NCBI RefSeq assembly: GCF_004770615.1
Contig: NZ_RQER01000004.1
Coordinates: forward strand, 737,062 to 801,061
DNA from: Leptospira langatensis
GTDB taxonomy: Bacteria; Spirochaetota; Leptospiria; Leptospirales; Leptospiraceae
Length of the DNA stretch: 64,000 bases
Reading direction: 5' to 3'
The notes beneath the pieces were generated by a model, which was not told the origin of the DNA, did no database searches, and saw only the letters and a list, made by a program, of their open reading frames with translations. Shown here piece after piece: positions 50,315 through 60,997 of this stretch. The first letter of the stretch is position 1, and every line of letters begins with the position of its first letter. The position numbers and the translations under genes were made by a program.

Positions 50315-52140
50315 ACCGCCGATCTTTCCATCGCATTCGGATCGTTGCTGGGTTGAGGCGGCCTTAGAGGCAATTCAACTTTGAACACTGTCCTTCCGGG
50401 AGAAGAATCCACAGTGATCTTTCCCTTGTGCTTCTCAACGATACCTTTCACGATCCCGAGGCCGAGTCCGGATCCTTCTCCTTGATCCTTGGTGGTAAAG
50501 AAGGGATCCCAGATCCGATCCTTGATGGCAGGATTGATGCCTGGGCCGTCGTCCTGGACCTCGATGGTTACGGTTCCTCCGGAAGAATATACGGAAAGCT
50601 CGATCACTCCTTGGCCTCGAATTGCTTGGTTCGCGTTTTGGATGAGATTGGTCCAGACTTGGTTCAATTCATCGGGATTGCATACAACTTTAGGGATCGG
50701 AGAGAAGTTCTTCTTCACTTCTACTCCATACTTGAGTTGGTTGTTCATGATCACCAAAGTGTTTTCGATCCCTTCTATAAGATCGGCGTTAGTAAAGGAT
50801 TTGCTTTGATCCAAGTGGGAATAGTATTTGAGAGCCTTGACGATGCGAACTATGTTCCGGATAGAATATTTGATATTCTTAATATTTCTGTTCGTGTTGG
50901 AGGCATGCTTCAGCATTTCATAGCCGGATCTGGCGCTTTCTCCCTGCACTAACACTTCGTAGATGTACTTTCGCACTTCCATAATATCGTTCTCTATAAT
51001 AAAGGAAGCGACTTCTCCTGCGAACGAAGGATCCACACCGATCTGGATCATCTCTTCTCGTACTTCTTTTTTCACACGGAATTTGTCCTTAGATTCCATC
51101 GGCTGGTTCTTCTTTCTATCTCTAAGAATATGAAGAAGGGCGACTTCGAAGGATTTACGTAACTTCTTGTTTCTTGCGAATTTCACGATCTCGAATACGT
51201 TCTTTACGATATAATTCATATTCGATTCTAGATTATCCGCTGAACCGTTAATCACTCCGGCAGGTGTATTGATCTCATGTGCGATACCCGCTACCATGGT
51301 TCCAAGCGACGCCATCTTTTCAGACATGATCAATTGGGATTGAGCGCTTTCCAATTCTTGGGTTCTATGTCTGACTTTTTCTTCTAGGGTTTCTGTAAGC
51401 TCTATTAGCCTTTCATAAAAAATGGAATTGGATAAGGACATCACCGAGACGGAACGCATCTCGTTCAGTTTTTCCAATTCGGAACTAGTGTATCTTCTTC
51501 CGTCCGATTTAGGACCTAAGACCAGCATTCCCAAAAGACTCTTATTCAAAATGAAAGGAACCAGAAGCTCGGCCTTTGTTTTTGCAGAGAAAGCGAGAGC
51601 ATGCTCCTTGATCTGGAGGAATTTTGTGTTCTCTATGAATTCCTCCGAATAGAAGATCTTATCGTGTTCAGTGATCCAAAGTAGGAAGGGGTCAAAGATA
51701 TAAAAATGGTCCTCCCCTTCCTGGTTCGGATAAGGAGAGAATTTTCCAAGGTCTTCCTTCCAAAGATAGATCTTAGATCTACTAGCGTCGATGATACTCG
51801 GTAGGAATTTCAGGATTTTATCGCAGACACTTTCGGTGATGTTGGTTGCAATCAAATCGCTCTTGAATTTATCTAACGAAGAAAGATACTTTACGTATTC
51901 CTGGTCTTTTATGTTTAATTTGGAAAGAGCCGAAGATAAATTCCAGTTTGTACTGAACTCATTGAACCAGATCCATACGAATACGGCTCCCAAAGTAGTG
52001 AACGGAAGGCTGATCAGCAAGGCGGTCGTCCGATTCGAGTCCAGAGAACTGAAATCTAAAGCGATAATTAGCGCCGACTGCAAAAGGAATGCTGCTAAAA
52101 CGAGACCTACTATGGGTCCGAATTTGCGTATGATTTTCAT
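50311..52140 (-). CDS. Orphan sensor histidine kinase with an expanded dimerisation domain
   Basis: 609 aa. Two N-terminal membrane helices (8-30 and 40-60) with a very short periplasmic loop, a GAF-like region (100-240) and a coiled coil (240-275) precede the H-box [13 protein letters not shown] with His288. ATPase boxes are [10 protein letters not shown] (N), DDGPGI (G1), FFTTK (F) and [10 protein letters not shown] (G2). Between H-box and the second DHp helix (420-446) lies an insertion of roughly 100 residues, helical and highly charged. No response regulator is adjacent; the gene is coupled to the ATL gene. Confidence 0.88.
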   Translation of the reverse strand: MKIIRKFGPIVGLVLAAFLLQSALIIALDFSSLDSNRTTALLISLPFTTLGAVFVWIWFNEFSTNWNLSSALSKLNIKDQEYVKYLSSLDKFKSDLIATNITESVCDKILKFLPSIIDASRSKIYLWKEDLGKFSPYPNQEGEDHFYIFDPFLLWITEHDKIFYSEEFIENTKFLQIKEHALAFSAKTKAELLVPFILNKSLLGMLVLGPKSDGRRYTSSELEKLNEMRSVSVMSLSNSIFYERLIELTETLEEKVRHRTQELESAQSQLIMSEKMASLGTMVAGIAHEINTPAGVINGSADNLESNMNYIVKNVFEIVKFARNKKLRKSFEVALLHILRDRKKNQPMESKDKFRVKKEVREEMIQIGVDPSFAGEVASFIIENDIMEVRKYIYEVLVQGESARSGYEMLKHASNTNRNIKNIKYSIRNIVRIVKALKYYSHLDQSKSFTNADLIEGIENTLVIMNNQLKYGVEVKKNFSPIPKVVCNPDELNQVWTNLIQNANQAIRGQGVIELSVYSSGGTVTIEVQDDGPGINPAIKDRIWDPFFTTKDQGEGSGLGLGIVKGIVEKHKGKITVDSSPGRTVFKVELPLRPPQPSNDPNAMERSAV

Positions 52141-52167
52141 CGCTTGCCCGTAAAATTAGGCTTAAGA

Positions 52168-53136
52168 ATGTCAACTTCCACGATTCCAGTAAAGGAGTTT
52201 TTTACCATCGCAAGGGTCTTCGGAGCCTTCTATGATTTGTATTCTCCCGAAAGGGGAAGGGTCCGGGCAGTTCTAAGAGGAAGGCTCCGAAATTTCGCCG
52301 TAAAAGAAAGACATCCCTTTGTTGTAGGGGATCGGGTGCAGGCCATGGAATCGGGTGGGGAATGGGCGATCGAAGAAAGGTTGTCCCGTAGGAATGAACT
52401 TCTTCGTAAAAGCAAGGAAGGTGATGCGCAGGTTTTGTGCGCAAATGTGGATCAGGTTGCAGTTCTTGCCTCTTTGAAAAATCCGGAAACCAAAGATGGC
52501 TTCCTGGACAGGTGCCTTGCTGCTGTCCATCTCGCCGGAGTTACTCCCTTGATCGTGTTTACAAAATCGGATCTAGTCGACCGAGAAACGGCCGTTTATC
52601 GAGCCTCAGTATATCAAAATTTAGGCTACGAAGTGTTAGCGGTTTCCTGCCAGACCGGCCTAGGTCTAGACGAATTGCATTCCAAGTTTTCGTCTAAAAC
52701 AACCTACTTAGTGGGAAATTCCGGCGTAGGAAAATCAAGTTTAGTGAACGTCTTATCGGATAGAGAGTTGCAAAAGACCTCCCAAATCAGTCTTTCTACA
52801 AAGAAAGGTAAGCATACGACTACGAATTCCAATTTTTTGGTGCTTGATGATAATATCATATTAATCGACTCTCCCGGCATTAAAGAATGGGGTATCCTCC
52901 ATCTTTCCAAAGGGGAAATTTTGGATAGCTTTCCTGAGTTAAGGAAGCATAAAGAGTTATGCGATATTTCGGATTGTTGCGATGCGGGGCCCGGTTGCAA
53001 AATGTTACTTTCTTTGAAGGAAGAAGCCGATATTAGCGTTGAAAGGAAGAAAAGCTTGGAATCTATGCTTGCCAGCTTGGAAAACCCGTTTAGAATTACA
53101 CGTAGGGACCACTTAAAAAATGAAAGTAAGCCCTAA
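52168..53136 (+). CDS. rsgA: Ribosome small-subunit GTPase RsgA
   Basis: About 322 aa, circularly permuted GTPase for 30S maturation. OB-fold N-terminus, then G4 (VFTKSDLVD), G5 (VSCQTGLG), G1 ([12 protein letters not shown]) and G3 ([10 protein letters not shown]) in permuted order. The C-terminal zinc knuckle reads [13 protein letters not shown]: the usual His ligand is Asp, an extra Cys sits beside it and spacing is one residue shorter. ATG 52168 is preferred over TTG 52144. Divergent from the kinase gene; overlaps the next gene by 17 bp. Confidence 0.92.
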   Translation: MSTSTIPVKEFFTIARVFGAFYDLYSPERGRVRAVLRGRLRNFAVKERHPFVVGDRVQAMESGGEWAIEERLSRRNELLRKSKEGDAQVLCANVDQVAVLASLKNPETKDGFLDRCLAAVHLAGVTPLIVFTKSDLVDRETAVYRASVYQNLGYEVLAVSCQTGLGLDELHSKFSSKTTYLVGNSGVGKSSLVNVLSDRELQKTSQISLSTKKGKHTTTNSNFLVLDDNIILIDSPGIKEWGILHLSKGEILDSFPELRKHKELCDISDCCDAGPGCKMLLSLKEEADISVERKKSLESMLASLENPFRITRRDHLKNESKP

Positions 53137-54442
53137 ATCCTTAGAATATACTTCGATCGAAGAAGTACTCAACTTTGTACGGGATTATGGCGCCGGAAAT
53201 ATGTTACGTTTCCTGCATGCTATCGAAGATAATAGCGGCAACGTTCTCGTAAAGGAAGAGGTCCAAGTCAAAGAATCTGCCCTGGCAAGGTTGAAAGAGA
53301 TCAAAGGCCAATACAACGCCGACTTTAAGATCAAGCTAACCAAGGAACTAGTAGGGCAGATCCAGGATAAGCTCTGCGAAAAGATCGTATTTCAACTTAA
53401 AACAACGGATAAGAAATTCCTGAAATTCATGTACGAAGAGAATACCTTCAATTACAAGGGTATTATTCGGAACGCACTATCCAACAAAAAGCATCTTCTC
53501 GCTTTGTTTAAGGTGTACGAAGTAAATGCGAACTTCTTTAAGCACATTTGTGAGTTGGGACTTCTTGCCCTTGGGATCGTACTCATTCCGGATGCTTTAA
53601 AATATAAAATGCTCCGTCGTTATTCTTTCCTTGGCGGTGTTTTTATGGATATCGCTAGGGTCTCGGGAGACCAATGGAATCGACCATTCCCTGACGATAC
53701 TGAAAAGACCAGGATCGCAAAACAATGTGCGAATTTCATGCAGAAGTTGGATCTTCCGGAGTTCGTATGCTCGGCCGCTTCGAATCACGTTCCTTTAGGA
53801 CTACAGGATAATACCGAAGTAAGCGCTATTCCTGCAAAAAAAGGGGATAGAGAAAATCCGGACGAGACATTCTTTGCCGAGTTATTGATAGAAGATGGAG
53901 AAAGCGATTCCGGTCCTGCTGCCGAAGAAGAAGAGGAATCCGGTCTTCCTGACAAGTCGGAAGATTTCCTAAGAGAACTTCTCACAGATTCCTTAAAGAT
54001 CGCTCGTTATATTCATACCGTTAGTTCCTTTACCCACGATAAAGAATATGTGATGGAAGAGCTGGTATACTTTCTCGCTTACAATACTACTCGCGGTTAT
54101 TTTAACGAATTACTTGCCAATCCTCTCGTGAATCTCTTCAAGCAATTTGAAGAGAATGTTAAGCGTATGCGTAAGCTTGCGGAAGTGGAGATGCAATGTC
54201 TTCATCCTCCGGCAGCTTGGGCGTATCCTAAACCTAAGGCGAGTCAGGTTCTCTGCAAGAACAAGGTCTGGGATTGTCCGAATATCGTGCAAGGTTGGGA
54301 TATTCATGTGATCTCTTCGCAAGAAGCGTTCGGCTGGGTAGGATCTAGTTTGGCAGCGGATCATTATCCGAAATGCAAATTAGAAGAAGAGTTAGATTCC
54401 CTTCCAGAGATAGAGCCTACTAAGAAAGTTGAGAAGAAATAG
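53120..54442 (+). CDS. Unknown protein with a degenerate HD-domain-like region
   Basis: 440 aa, soluble, coupled to rsgA by a 17-bp overlap. An N-terminal basic helical region is followed at residues 165-235 by segments reminiscent of HD-domain phosphohydrolases ([15 protein letters not shown], then [24 protein letters not shown]), but the metal His-Asp pair is not intact. An acidic linker (255-285) and a second helical region follow, with three Cys in [10 protein letters not shown]...CK. No function can be assigned. The HD suggestion is weak inference. Confidence 0.6.
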   Translation: MKVSPKSLEYTSIEEVLNFVRDYGAGNMLRFLHAIEDNSGNVLVKEEVQVKESALARLKEIKGQYNADFKIKLTKELVGQIQDKLCEKIVFQLKTTDKKFLKFMYEENTFNYKGIIRNALSNKKHLLALFKVYEVNANFFKHICELGLLALGIVLIPDALKYKMLRRYSFLGGVFMDIARVSGDQWNRPFPDDTEKTRIAKQCANFMQKLDLPEFVCSAASNHVPLGLQDNTEVSAIPAKKGDRENPDETFFAELLIEDGESDSGPAAEEEEESGLPDKSEDFLRELLTDSLKIARYIHTVSSFTHDKEYVMEELVYFLAYNTTRGYFNELLANPLVNLFKQFEENVKRMRKLAEVEMQCLHPPAAWAYPKPKASQVLCKNKVWDCPNIVQGWDIHVISSQEAFGWVGSSLAADHYPKCKLEEELDSLPEIEPTKKVEKK

Positions 54443-54648
54443 AATCTGTTCAATTTAAACTACTAATCCCAAAGGGTTAGTGCATTAGTTTCGATTGAAA
54501 ACTGCCAAACGGTCATTTTTTGGAAATTTTTTTCTTACATAAATCCAAGTAATTTTAGAAAACGGCATTATACAAAGGATTCGTAAAAAAGTCCTTGTTC
54601 GTTTGTTGTATATAAAGCAATCTTAAGCTTAAAAGCGAGGGAGATAAA

Positions 54649-55578
54649 ATGTTAAAATCAAAGAAAACCCTAACAATTCTATCGTTTCTTTCAATTGCTT
54701 ACCTGCTCGCCTGCAGCCCTAAAACTAGCAGCGATCATGTAAAATCGGAAGCAACGGAAGCAAATGCCAAGATCGTTTGGATCACTGGCGACGTTAAGAT
54801 CCAGTCTGCGGAAGGAGAGAGAAAAGCCGAATTCGGACAATCAGTTTCTCCGGCAGACACCATTATTACCGGCAAGAACGGATCCGTGGAGATCATGATT
54901 GCCAACAGTGGTATCGTAAAAGTTTCCAAAGACACTGAGTTGTCTGTAGCTGCTCTCACTAGTGAAGAAGGAGCTAACGTGAAGGTGAACTTGAATTACG
55001 GAAAGATCGTAACCATGGTTCGCAAGGAAAACAAAAACTCCGACTTCCGCGTAGTAACTCCTACCGCACTCGCTGGGGTTCGTGGAACTACCTTCTTGAC
55101 CTCTGTAGAAAATCCTACCGGTGGAAAACCGAACTGTGCCGAAGAGCATTGCGATGTTAAATTCGCAGTCTTGGAAGGTTCCGTTGCGGTATCTAAAGTG
55201 GGAGAGGATGGAGAAGTCATTCTGGACAGAAACAGAGAGATCACTCTGAAAAAGAACCAGAAGTTGACTGACAAGATGATCCTTTCTCTTCGTCCTGAGT
55301 CCGTAAAACAACTCAAGGGACTGATCGTTCTGAAAAAGAATGATGTTTTAGAATATAATAATCTTGTAGATGAACTCAAAGCTTCTAGTGAAGAGCTTCG
55401 CATCCTAAGCCAAGCTTCTACCGTAGAAGAGGCTCGTACTCAATTGCAGAAACGTGAGATCTCTAAGGCAAATGCTGATGAGGTCACTAAGACTGCAAAA
55501 GAAGTGAACGAGACCAAATACGTTCAACAAGACGTTCAAAAAGAAAAACTGAAATTGAACGCGAAAGAAACCTTCTAA
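54649..55578 (+). CDS. FecR-domain lipoprotein
   Basis: 309 aa. Signal and lipobox: FLSIAYLLAC, so a lipid-anchored envelope protein. The FecR domain covers residues 40-200, with ITGDVKIQSAEGERKAEFGQSV, DTIITGKNGSVEIMI and RVVTPTALAGVRGTTFLT; two Cys (in NCAEEHC) interrupt it. The C-terminal part is a long helix rich in Lys and Glu. GAGGGAGAT precedes the ATG. It ends in a strong terminator, then the PEGA/TPR pair follows. No sigma factor is adjacent, so a FecR-type signalling role is not supported. Confidence 0.88.
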   Translation: MLKSKKTLTILSFLSIAYLLACSPKTSSDHVKSEATEANAKIVWITGDVKIQSAEGERKAEFGQSVSPADTIITGKNGSVEIMIANSGIVKVSKDTELSVAALTSEEGANVKVNLNYGKIVTMVRKENKNSDFRVVTPTALAGVRGTTFLTSVENPTGGKPNCAEEHCDVKFAVLEGSVAVSKVGEDGEVILDRNREITLKKNQKLTDKMILSLRPESVKQLKGLIVLKKNDVLEYNNLVDELKASSEELRILSQASTVEEARTQLQKREISKANADEVTKTAKEVNETKYVQQDVQKEKLKLNAKETF

Positions 55579-55630
55579 TCGAAGCTTTCTTCTTATTTTC
55601 TTCGCTTTTACCTTTTCTTTGAAATCTGAG

Positions 55631-55660
55631 CCCCGCTATTCGGCGGGGTTTCTCTCTTTA
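55631..55660 (+). terminator. Rho-independent terminator of the FecR gene
   Basis: CCCCGC (55631-55636), loop TATTCG, GCGGGG (55643-55648), then TTTCTCTCTTT. Six perfect GC pairs and a T-rich tail, 52 bp after the stop. Confidence 0.9.
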
Positions 55661-55805
55661 TAATCGTTAGTTGGGCAAACGGAGCCGAGCAGAATCGGTC
55701 ACGACCGACTGCAGACTGAAAAATTCACCTTCTTTCATTCGAATCAAAAAACACGGAATTAGGAAAAGATTTGCTAAATCCGTCCTACGGAAATTTTTTT
55801 ACGGG

Positions 55806-57425
55806 ATGGGGACCTCTTCTTTTCGTAATCTTAAATTACTCTCCTTAATTGTAATATTAGGAAGCGCTTGCTCTTCCGTTCAAAAGCTGGACGAGCCTTC
55901 TAAATTGATCCAAGAACCTTATTACAAGCCTATCGGAGAATCAGCCAACGTATTCATCTTCCGCGAGTCCGAATCGGACTTTAGGGTTCGTAAATCCGGG
56001 CATGAGGTCCCCGTAATCGCCTTTAGTCCTATCGAATATCCTAAGTCTGTGGACAATAAATTGGCCTCTTATTTCGAGCAAGAGATCAGTTTGATATGGA
56101 AGGATATCAAATATACGAATGCAAGGATCTCTAAGGATGCTTGGAAAAGTAAAGAGGCTTTATCGGACGAATTAAAGAAGAAGGATACGGACATCGTTGT
56201 ATTTGGTTCCATCTCTGAGTCGAGCTCCGGTTGGACTTTTAAATTTGAGATCAAAGACTCCGTAGACGATTCTAAGTTCGGTGAATTCGAACTCAGTTTT
56301 AAGAAACCTGTATCTACCGAAGAAGTGGGCAACTGGACCCAGGCGATCTTTTGGAAGGCATCCGATCGGATCATTTCTTTGGAAACCAGGCAAACTACTG
56401 TTCCGGTTTGGGATCGTAAACCGGACGTTGCAAGGATCAAGGAAATCGTAAATTCTTCCGTAAAAGGATTTTTGAATGTTCGCGCTTCTTCCAGCGATAC
56501 GGAGATCCTTTGGAAAGGAAAGTCCTTGGGATCCACTCCACTCTTGGACATTCCGATCTCAGAAGGCATTCAAGAGATCCAATTGGTTTTAAAAGGAAAG
56601 AAACCTATTACTAAAACCGTTCAGGTGAGAGCCGGAAAGAAGAACTTTCTATTTCACGAATGGGAAGAAGACAAGACCTTAGGATCCGCAAAAGTGATCA
56701 GCGTACCGAACGGATTGTCTGTTTCCATTGACGGTTATAAGCAAGGAGAGACTCCTTTTTTCCGAAGTAATCTAACCCCTGGTGCATATCAGTTGGAACT
56801 CTTGAAGGAGAGCGCTGACGGGTCGTACGTATATTACGAAGGAGTTCTAGATGTAAAACCGGATAAGGTCGCGGAGCTCGCTCTTCCTTATACGGGCAAG
56901 GATCTGCTTTCTGAATCCGAATTTTGGAAACCTTCCGGAGAGAATGGCTTCTCTGCGATCGGACCGAAAGGATTGGAATTCGCCAAAAAGAAAAATCTTC
57001 CGAATGGCTGGAACGGTGCTTACTCTCTTCCTTTCATTCCCGAAGAATTAGAGTTAGAAGGGTATTTCCTTCTTCCTGTGGATCACAAGGAAGGTTCCGT
57101 CGCGGTAACTTTCCATTTTCCCGGACTTTCCTTAGGACTAGAAGCAGGAAAGGAAAAAGTCTCTATCTTCCAATTTCCTTCCGATGGAAGAACATTAGGA
57201 ACATATAAATACAAGGATGTGGATAAGGATGTGGGCCGCCCCTTCTCCTTTAGAGCCGATCCGAAATCGAAAAAACTCTCTCTCTATTTGGGTAGCGACA
57301 AGGTTTGGGAAGGAGATCTTCCTGCGGGAGGACTCTGGACCGTTTCTGTCCTTACCCGAGGCGAAGAATTTAGGGAGAAGGCTCCGTTAAAAGATTTAAA
57401 GATTCTTTATAAAGGATACAAGTGA
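55806..57425 (+). CDS. PEGA-domain lipoprotein
   Basis: About 539 aa from ATG 55806, chosen because it gives a lipoprotein signal (LLSLIVILGSAC); the open frame extends back to 55671. Two PEGA-like modules are visible: SSDTEILWKGKSLGSTPLLD with IQLVLKGKKPITKTVQV, and AKVISVPNGLSVSIDGYKQG with TPFFRSNLTPGAYQLELLKE. The C-terminal part is beta-rich. PEGA modules are usually cell-surface or periplasmic. It overlaps the TPR lipoprotein by one base (TGATG), so they are translationally coupled. Confidence 0.85.
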   Translation: MGTSSFRNLKLLSLIVILGSACSSVQKLDEPSKLIQEPYYKPIGESANVFIFRESESDFRVRKSGHEVPVIAFSPIEYPKSVDNKLASYFEQEISLIWKDIKYTNARISKDAWKSKEALSDELKKKDTDIVVFGSISESSSGWTFKFEIKDSVDDSKFGEFELSFKKPVSTEEVGNWTQAIFWKASDRIISLETRQTTVPVWDRKPDVARIKEIVNSSVKGFLNVRASSSDTEILWKGKSLGSTPLLDIPISEGIQEIQLVLKGKKPITKTVQVRAGKKNFLFHEWEEDKTLGSAKVISVPNGLSVSIDGYKQGETPFFRSNLTPGAYQLELLKESADGSYVYYEGVLDVKPDKVAELALPYTGKDLLSESEFWKPSGENGFSAIGPKGLEFAKKKNLPNGWNGAYSLPFIPEELELEGYFLLPVDHKEGSVAVTFHFPGLSLGLEAGKEKVSIFQFPSDGRTLGTYKYKDVDKDVGRPFSFRADPKSKKLSLYLGSDKVWEGDLPAGGLWTVSVLTRGEEFREKAPLKDLKILYKGYK

Positions 57426-60400
57426 TGAATCGCAAGCTAATCTATCTTATCCCGTTCTTATTCTTACTTCTATTTGGGGTCAATTGTGCTTCTAAGGATT
57501 TTCGTAAATCCAATGCGCAAGACGCGATCTTAGAAAAAGATCTGATCTCTCGCCAAAAACTCAAACAGGCTTCCCGACTGATCAACGAAGGAAACTCGGC
57601 CTTCCAAAAGGAAAAATTCGAGTTAGCTCTTTCCAAAGGGAAAGACGCCGTGAATACTTATCCTACTGCCGAAGGATATTATCTGATTGGATCTTCCCAG
57701 TACCGTTTGGGAAAACCGGAGGATGCGATTTCTTCTCTGAAGAAAGGAACCGAGCTAGATCCTGAGAATGAGCAAATTTTGCTAACACTCGGGATTATTT
57801 ATACGTCTCAAGGTGCTAACGGCGATGCCATCGATGTTTACTCCAAATTGGAAAAGCTTCCGAAAGTAGACGGATCCTCGTATACTTTCAAGAAGGCAGT
57901 TTTGCTCAAGACAGTCGGAAAATACGAAGAAGCCTATTCTTCTCTGAAATCCATTCCGGAAGATAAGTTCAAATTTAAGGCCCAGCTTTATATGCAATTG
58001 GGCGACACTGCTGTACAGTTGAAAGACTACGAGGCGGCGGAAACTTATTTTGAGAAGGCCAGAAATGCGGATCCAGAGCTTGCTTCCGCAAAGCAATCCG
58101 CCTCCGCTACCAGAGTCGCCTCTCTATTAGAAAAAGGGAATGCTGCGCTAAAGGCCAAGAATTACAGAGAAGCAGTCCAACATTTTACTTCTGCGACCCA
58201 GTTGGATGCCAAGAACCCTTCTCCTTACGTTTTCTTGGGAAATGCCAAAATACTTTCCGGGGACAATGACGGAGCGATCAAGGCATTCGAAACTTCCCTA
58301 AAACTGAAGGCCGATTATTGGGAAGGTTATTCCGGTTTAGCCTCCGCGTATAGCAAGTCCGGAAATCAGCCGAAAGCAATCTCCGTTTTAGAAAAGGCGA
58401 TCCCATTCTTCCCGAAAAATGCAGCTATCTATAATCAGATCGGATTGAACCAAAAATCCTTGGGTGAAAATGCGAAGGCAATGGTTTCTTTTACCAAGGC
58501 CAGAGAGTTGGATCCGAATTACAAGGAGCCGATTCTGAACTTAGTGTATCTTCTTGCCTCCGAGAACAGATACAAGACTGCTAGAAACGAATTAGATAAA
58601 TTAAAACAAGACGAGGGAGTGAAAAAGGTCCAAGTCTTTTTGGATGTTTCCGAACTCATCAACGAAGGGGATTTGCGTCTGCGAAAAGGAGATACCAAGT
58701 CTGCCAAGGTCTCTTTCGATAAGGCAAAAGCAAAGGACAGCGAAGATCCGGGTGTGTATACCGCTTATGGTCGTTTGTATCAGATCGCAGGAGATTCTAA
58801 GCAATCCGAACAAAACTACTTGAAGGCGCTTACTTTGCAGAAAGGAAATCTTTCCGCTCTGCAGGGTTTGATCCGTCTTTATTCTGCACAGAAAAACCAA
58901 TCCAAGGTAAATCAATACACGAAAGAGTTGGAAGCGGTTACAGGCAACGACCCGATTTCCGGGATCGTGATCGCGAGAACGTACGAGGATAAGAAAGAAT
59001 TCGAAAAGGCAGAGAACGTATACAAAGGATTATTAAAGAAATATCCGGATAACGAATCCGTTCATTTCCGACTGGCCTATCTGTATTATAAAATTGCGCT
59101 AGAAGAGAACGAAAAGGCAAACTACGATTCGGCTACTTCCTGGTTGAGCAAGGCAGAAAAGTTGACCAAGGATCTGCCTGAGATCGCAGAGGCTAAACAA
59201 ACCATCGAGCAAAACCGCAAATTTGCGGAAGTGATCCCTACGATCCAAAAGGCAAATCGTCTCTTTGATTCCAAGGCTTACGAAAAGGCTCTTCCGTTGT
59301 ATCAGTCCGCATACGATAAGACCAAGAAGCTGACCTTATACATTAAGATGGCTGAATGTTATCTAGCGATGGGGCTGGAAGAAAAAGGGATCCATCTCTT
59401 GGAGACTTCTCCGGATGCATCTAAAAACCTTGCGGCTCAGGAAGCGATCAATGCATTCCTCTTGAGAAAAGGAGAGGTAGACAATGCGGAGAAGGGCTTT
59501 CAAAAGATCCTAGAGAAGAAGCCAGATTCCTACTATAGTCACTATCAGCTCGGGATCATTGCTCTTCAGAAAAAGAACTACGACTCCGCAATCGAATCTT
59601 TCGATCGTTCTTGGCTTTTAAACTCCGAGTTCACTGCGTCTCGGATCGGAAAAGGAATCGCATATTATAACCAAGGTAAGAGCAAGGAAGCCAAAGAAGA
59701 ATTTGAAAGCGCCATGAAGGTGGATACGGAGAATGAACTTGCTCCGTACAATATTGGGATTGTTCTCTTTAACGACAATCTTTTAGATCAGTCCGTAAAT
59801 ATCTTCAAAGACATCATTAAGAAGAATCCTGACTTTCCGGATGCATATTTCCAACTTTCTTATATCTACTTTAAGAAAGGAGATCTGGAAGCTGCGGACG
59901 CTGAGATCGTAAAAGCGATCGATCTAGAGCGAAACGAGAAGTTCTTGCACGCGAGGATCCGTATCTTATCCGAACTCAGGCTCAAGAATCCAGGCAACGC
60001 CGAATACAAGCGTTTGTCTTTGGAATTAGGAAGAGAGCTTGCGGAGAAGTATCCGAATTCTCCGTATTCTAGCATTGCTGAAAAATTGGTCCTTTCCGAT
60101 TCGGATACTCCGGTGATCGTGCAGCCGTTCCCGAACAGAGGATCCCTAGTCGGAGTTCCTGTGATCGTAAACGATCTTCTACTTATGAACTACGGATCTT
60201 CCATCGAAGCATTGGATAAGAATAGAGCGATCCGTCTTTGGAGGATCACAAGCGGTAAACCCTTCAGAAATGTGATCGCAGACCGAAGAGTGTATGCGTT
60301 TACCGATAAGACTCTCGAAGTAAGAGATCAAAATTCGGGAGCCATATTCAATACGATCGATCTCGCAGGCTCGTTTAAAAAGGCCTCCGTTGCGGGAGAT

Positions 60401-60997
60401 CGTATCCTTGTAGAAACGGAATCCGCAGGCAAACGAACTCTTACAAGTTACTCGGATACTTTTGACGAAAGTAAATCCTTGGCCTTGGATTCCAAGACTT
60501 GGTCTTCTTCTAAAAAAGGTCAGGTATTCCTCCTAACGTCAGGTCAGAAAGAAGATAAGATCCTATATACGGATTCCAAGTTTACTAAGGATGCTGAACA
60601 AGCTTGGGCCGGTAAGGTAGATCCTAAATTACTGGGTGGTACCGACGAAGGAGTATTTTACAGGACCGATAAAGAGATCCTATACGTTTCGGCAAACGGA
60701 AAGGTGAGCAAGTCGGATCTAAAAGACAAGTCTGCATCCTTATTTAGCGTTCGCGGAAATTCTCTTTGGTTTACCGGAAGCGATAAGATCTATAGAGTAG
60801 ATGCTGGTTCTTCTTCGGTAGCAGAATTGAAGATCGACGATAAGGCAGTAGAGGGTCTTCTTCCTGGCAAGAAGAAGGATATTATCGTATTATATAAAGA
60901 TAATACTGCGGTGAGATACGGAGAAAAAGGAGAAGTCGTTTGGACCTACAAACTGGCCCAGGATAACGACAATGTTTACTCTTTACTCTATCACTGA
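57425..60997 (+). CDS. Large TPR lipoprotein with C-terminal beta-propeller-like domain
   Basis: 1190 aa. Signal and lipobox: IPFLFLLLFGVNC. Residues 45-870 contain many tetratricopeptide repeats, e.g. AEGYYLIGSSQYRLGKPEDA, PYVFLGNAKILSGDNDGA, YSHYQLGIIALQKKNYDSAI and YFQLSYIYFKKGDLEAADA. From about residue 895 the protein turns into a repeated beta domain like PQQ/WD propellers (GVPVIVNDLLLMNYGSSIEALDK, VYAFTDKTLEVRD, LWFTGSDKIYRVD). It should be a periplasmic scaffold attached to a membrane. ATG 57425 overlaps the PEGA stop. Confidence 0.88.
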   Translation: MNRKLIYLIPFLFLLLFGVNCASKDFRKSNAQDAILEKDLISRQKLKQASRLINEGNSAFQKEKFELALSKGKDAVNTYPTAEGYYLIGSSQYRLGKPEDAISSLKKGTELDPENEQILLTLGIIYTSQGANGDAIDVYSKLEKLPKVDGSSYTFKKAVLLKTVGKYEEAYSSLKSIPEDKFKFKAQLYMQLGDTAVQLKDYEAAETYFEKARNADPELASAKQSASATRVASLLEKGNAALKAKNYREAVQHFTSATQLDAKNPSPYVFLGNAKILSGDNDGAIKAFETSLKLKADYWEGYSGLASAYSKSGNQPKAISVLEKAIPFFPKNAAIYNQIGLNQKSLGENAKAMVSFTKARELDPNYKEPILNLVYLLASENRYKTARNELDKLKQDEGVKKVQVFLDVSELINEGDLRLRKGDTKSAKVSFDKAKAKDSEDPGVYTAYGRLYQIAGDSKQSEQNYLKALTLQKGNLSALQGLIRLYSAQKNQSKVNQYTKELEAVTGNDPISGIVIARTYEDKKEFEKAENVYKGLLKKYPDNESVHFRLAYLYYKIALEENEKANYDSATSWLSKAEKLTKDLPEIAEAKQTIEQNRKFAEVIPTIQKANRLFDSKAYEKALPLYQSAYDKTKKLTLYIKMAECYLAMGLEEKGIHLLETSPDASKNLAAQEAINAFLLRKGEVDNAEKGFQKILEKKPDSYYSHYQLGIIALQKKNYDSAIESFDRSWLLNSEFTASRIGKGIAYYNQGKSKEAKEEFESAMKVDTENELAPYNIGIVLFNDNLLDQSVNIFKDIIKKNPDFPDAYFQLSYIYFKKGDLEAADAEIVKAIDLERNEKFLHARIRILSELRLKNPGNAEYKRLSLELGRELAEKYPNSPYSSIAEKLVLSDSDTPVIVQPFPNRGSLVGVPVIVNDLLLMNYGSSIEALDKNRAIRLWRITSGKPFRNVIADRRVYAFTDKTLEVRDQNSGAIFNTIDLAGSFKKASVAGDRILVETESAGKRTLTSYSDTFDESKSLALDSKTWSSSKKGQVFLLTSGQKEDKILYTDSKFTKDAEQAWAGKVDPKLLGGTDEGVFYRTDKEILYVSANGKVSKSDLKDKSASLFSVRGNSLWFTGSDKIYRVDAGSSSVAELKIDDKAVEGLLPGKKKDIIVLYKDNTAVRYGEKGEVVWTYKLAQDNDNVYSLLYH

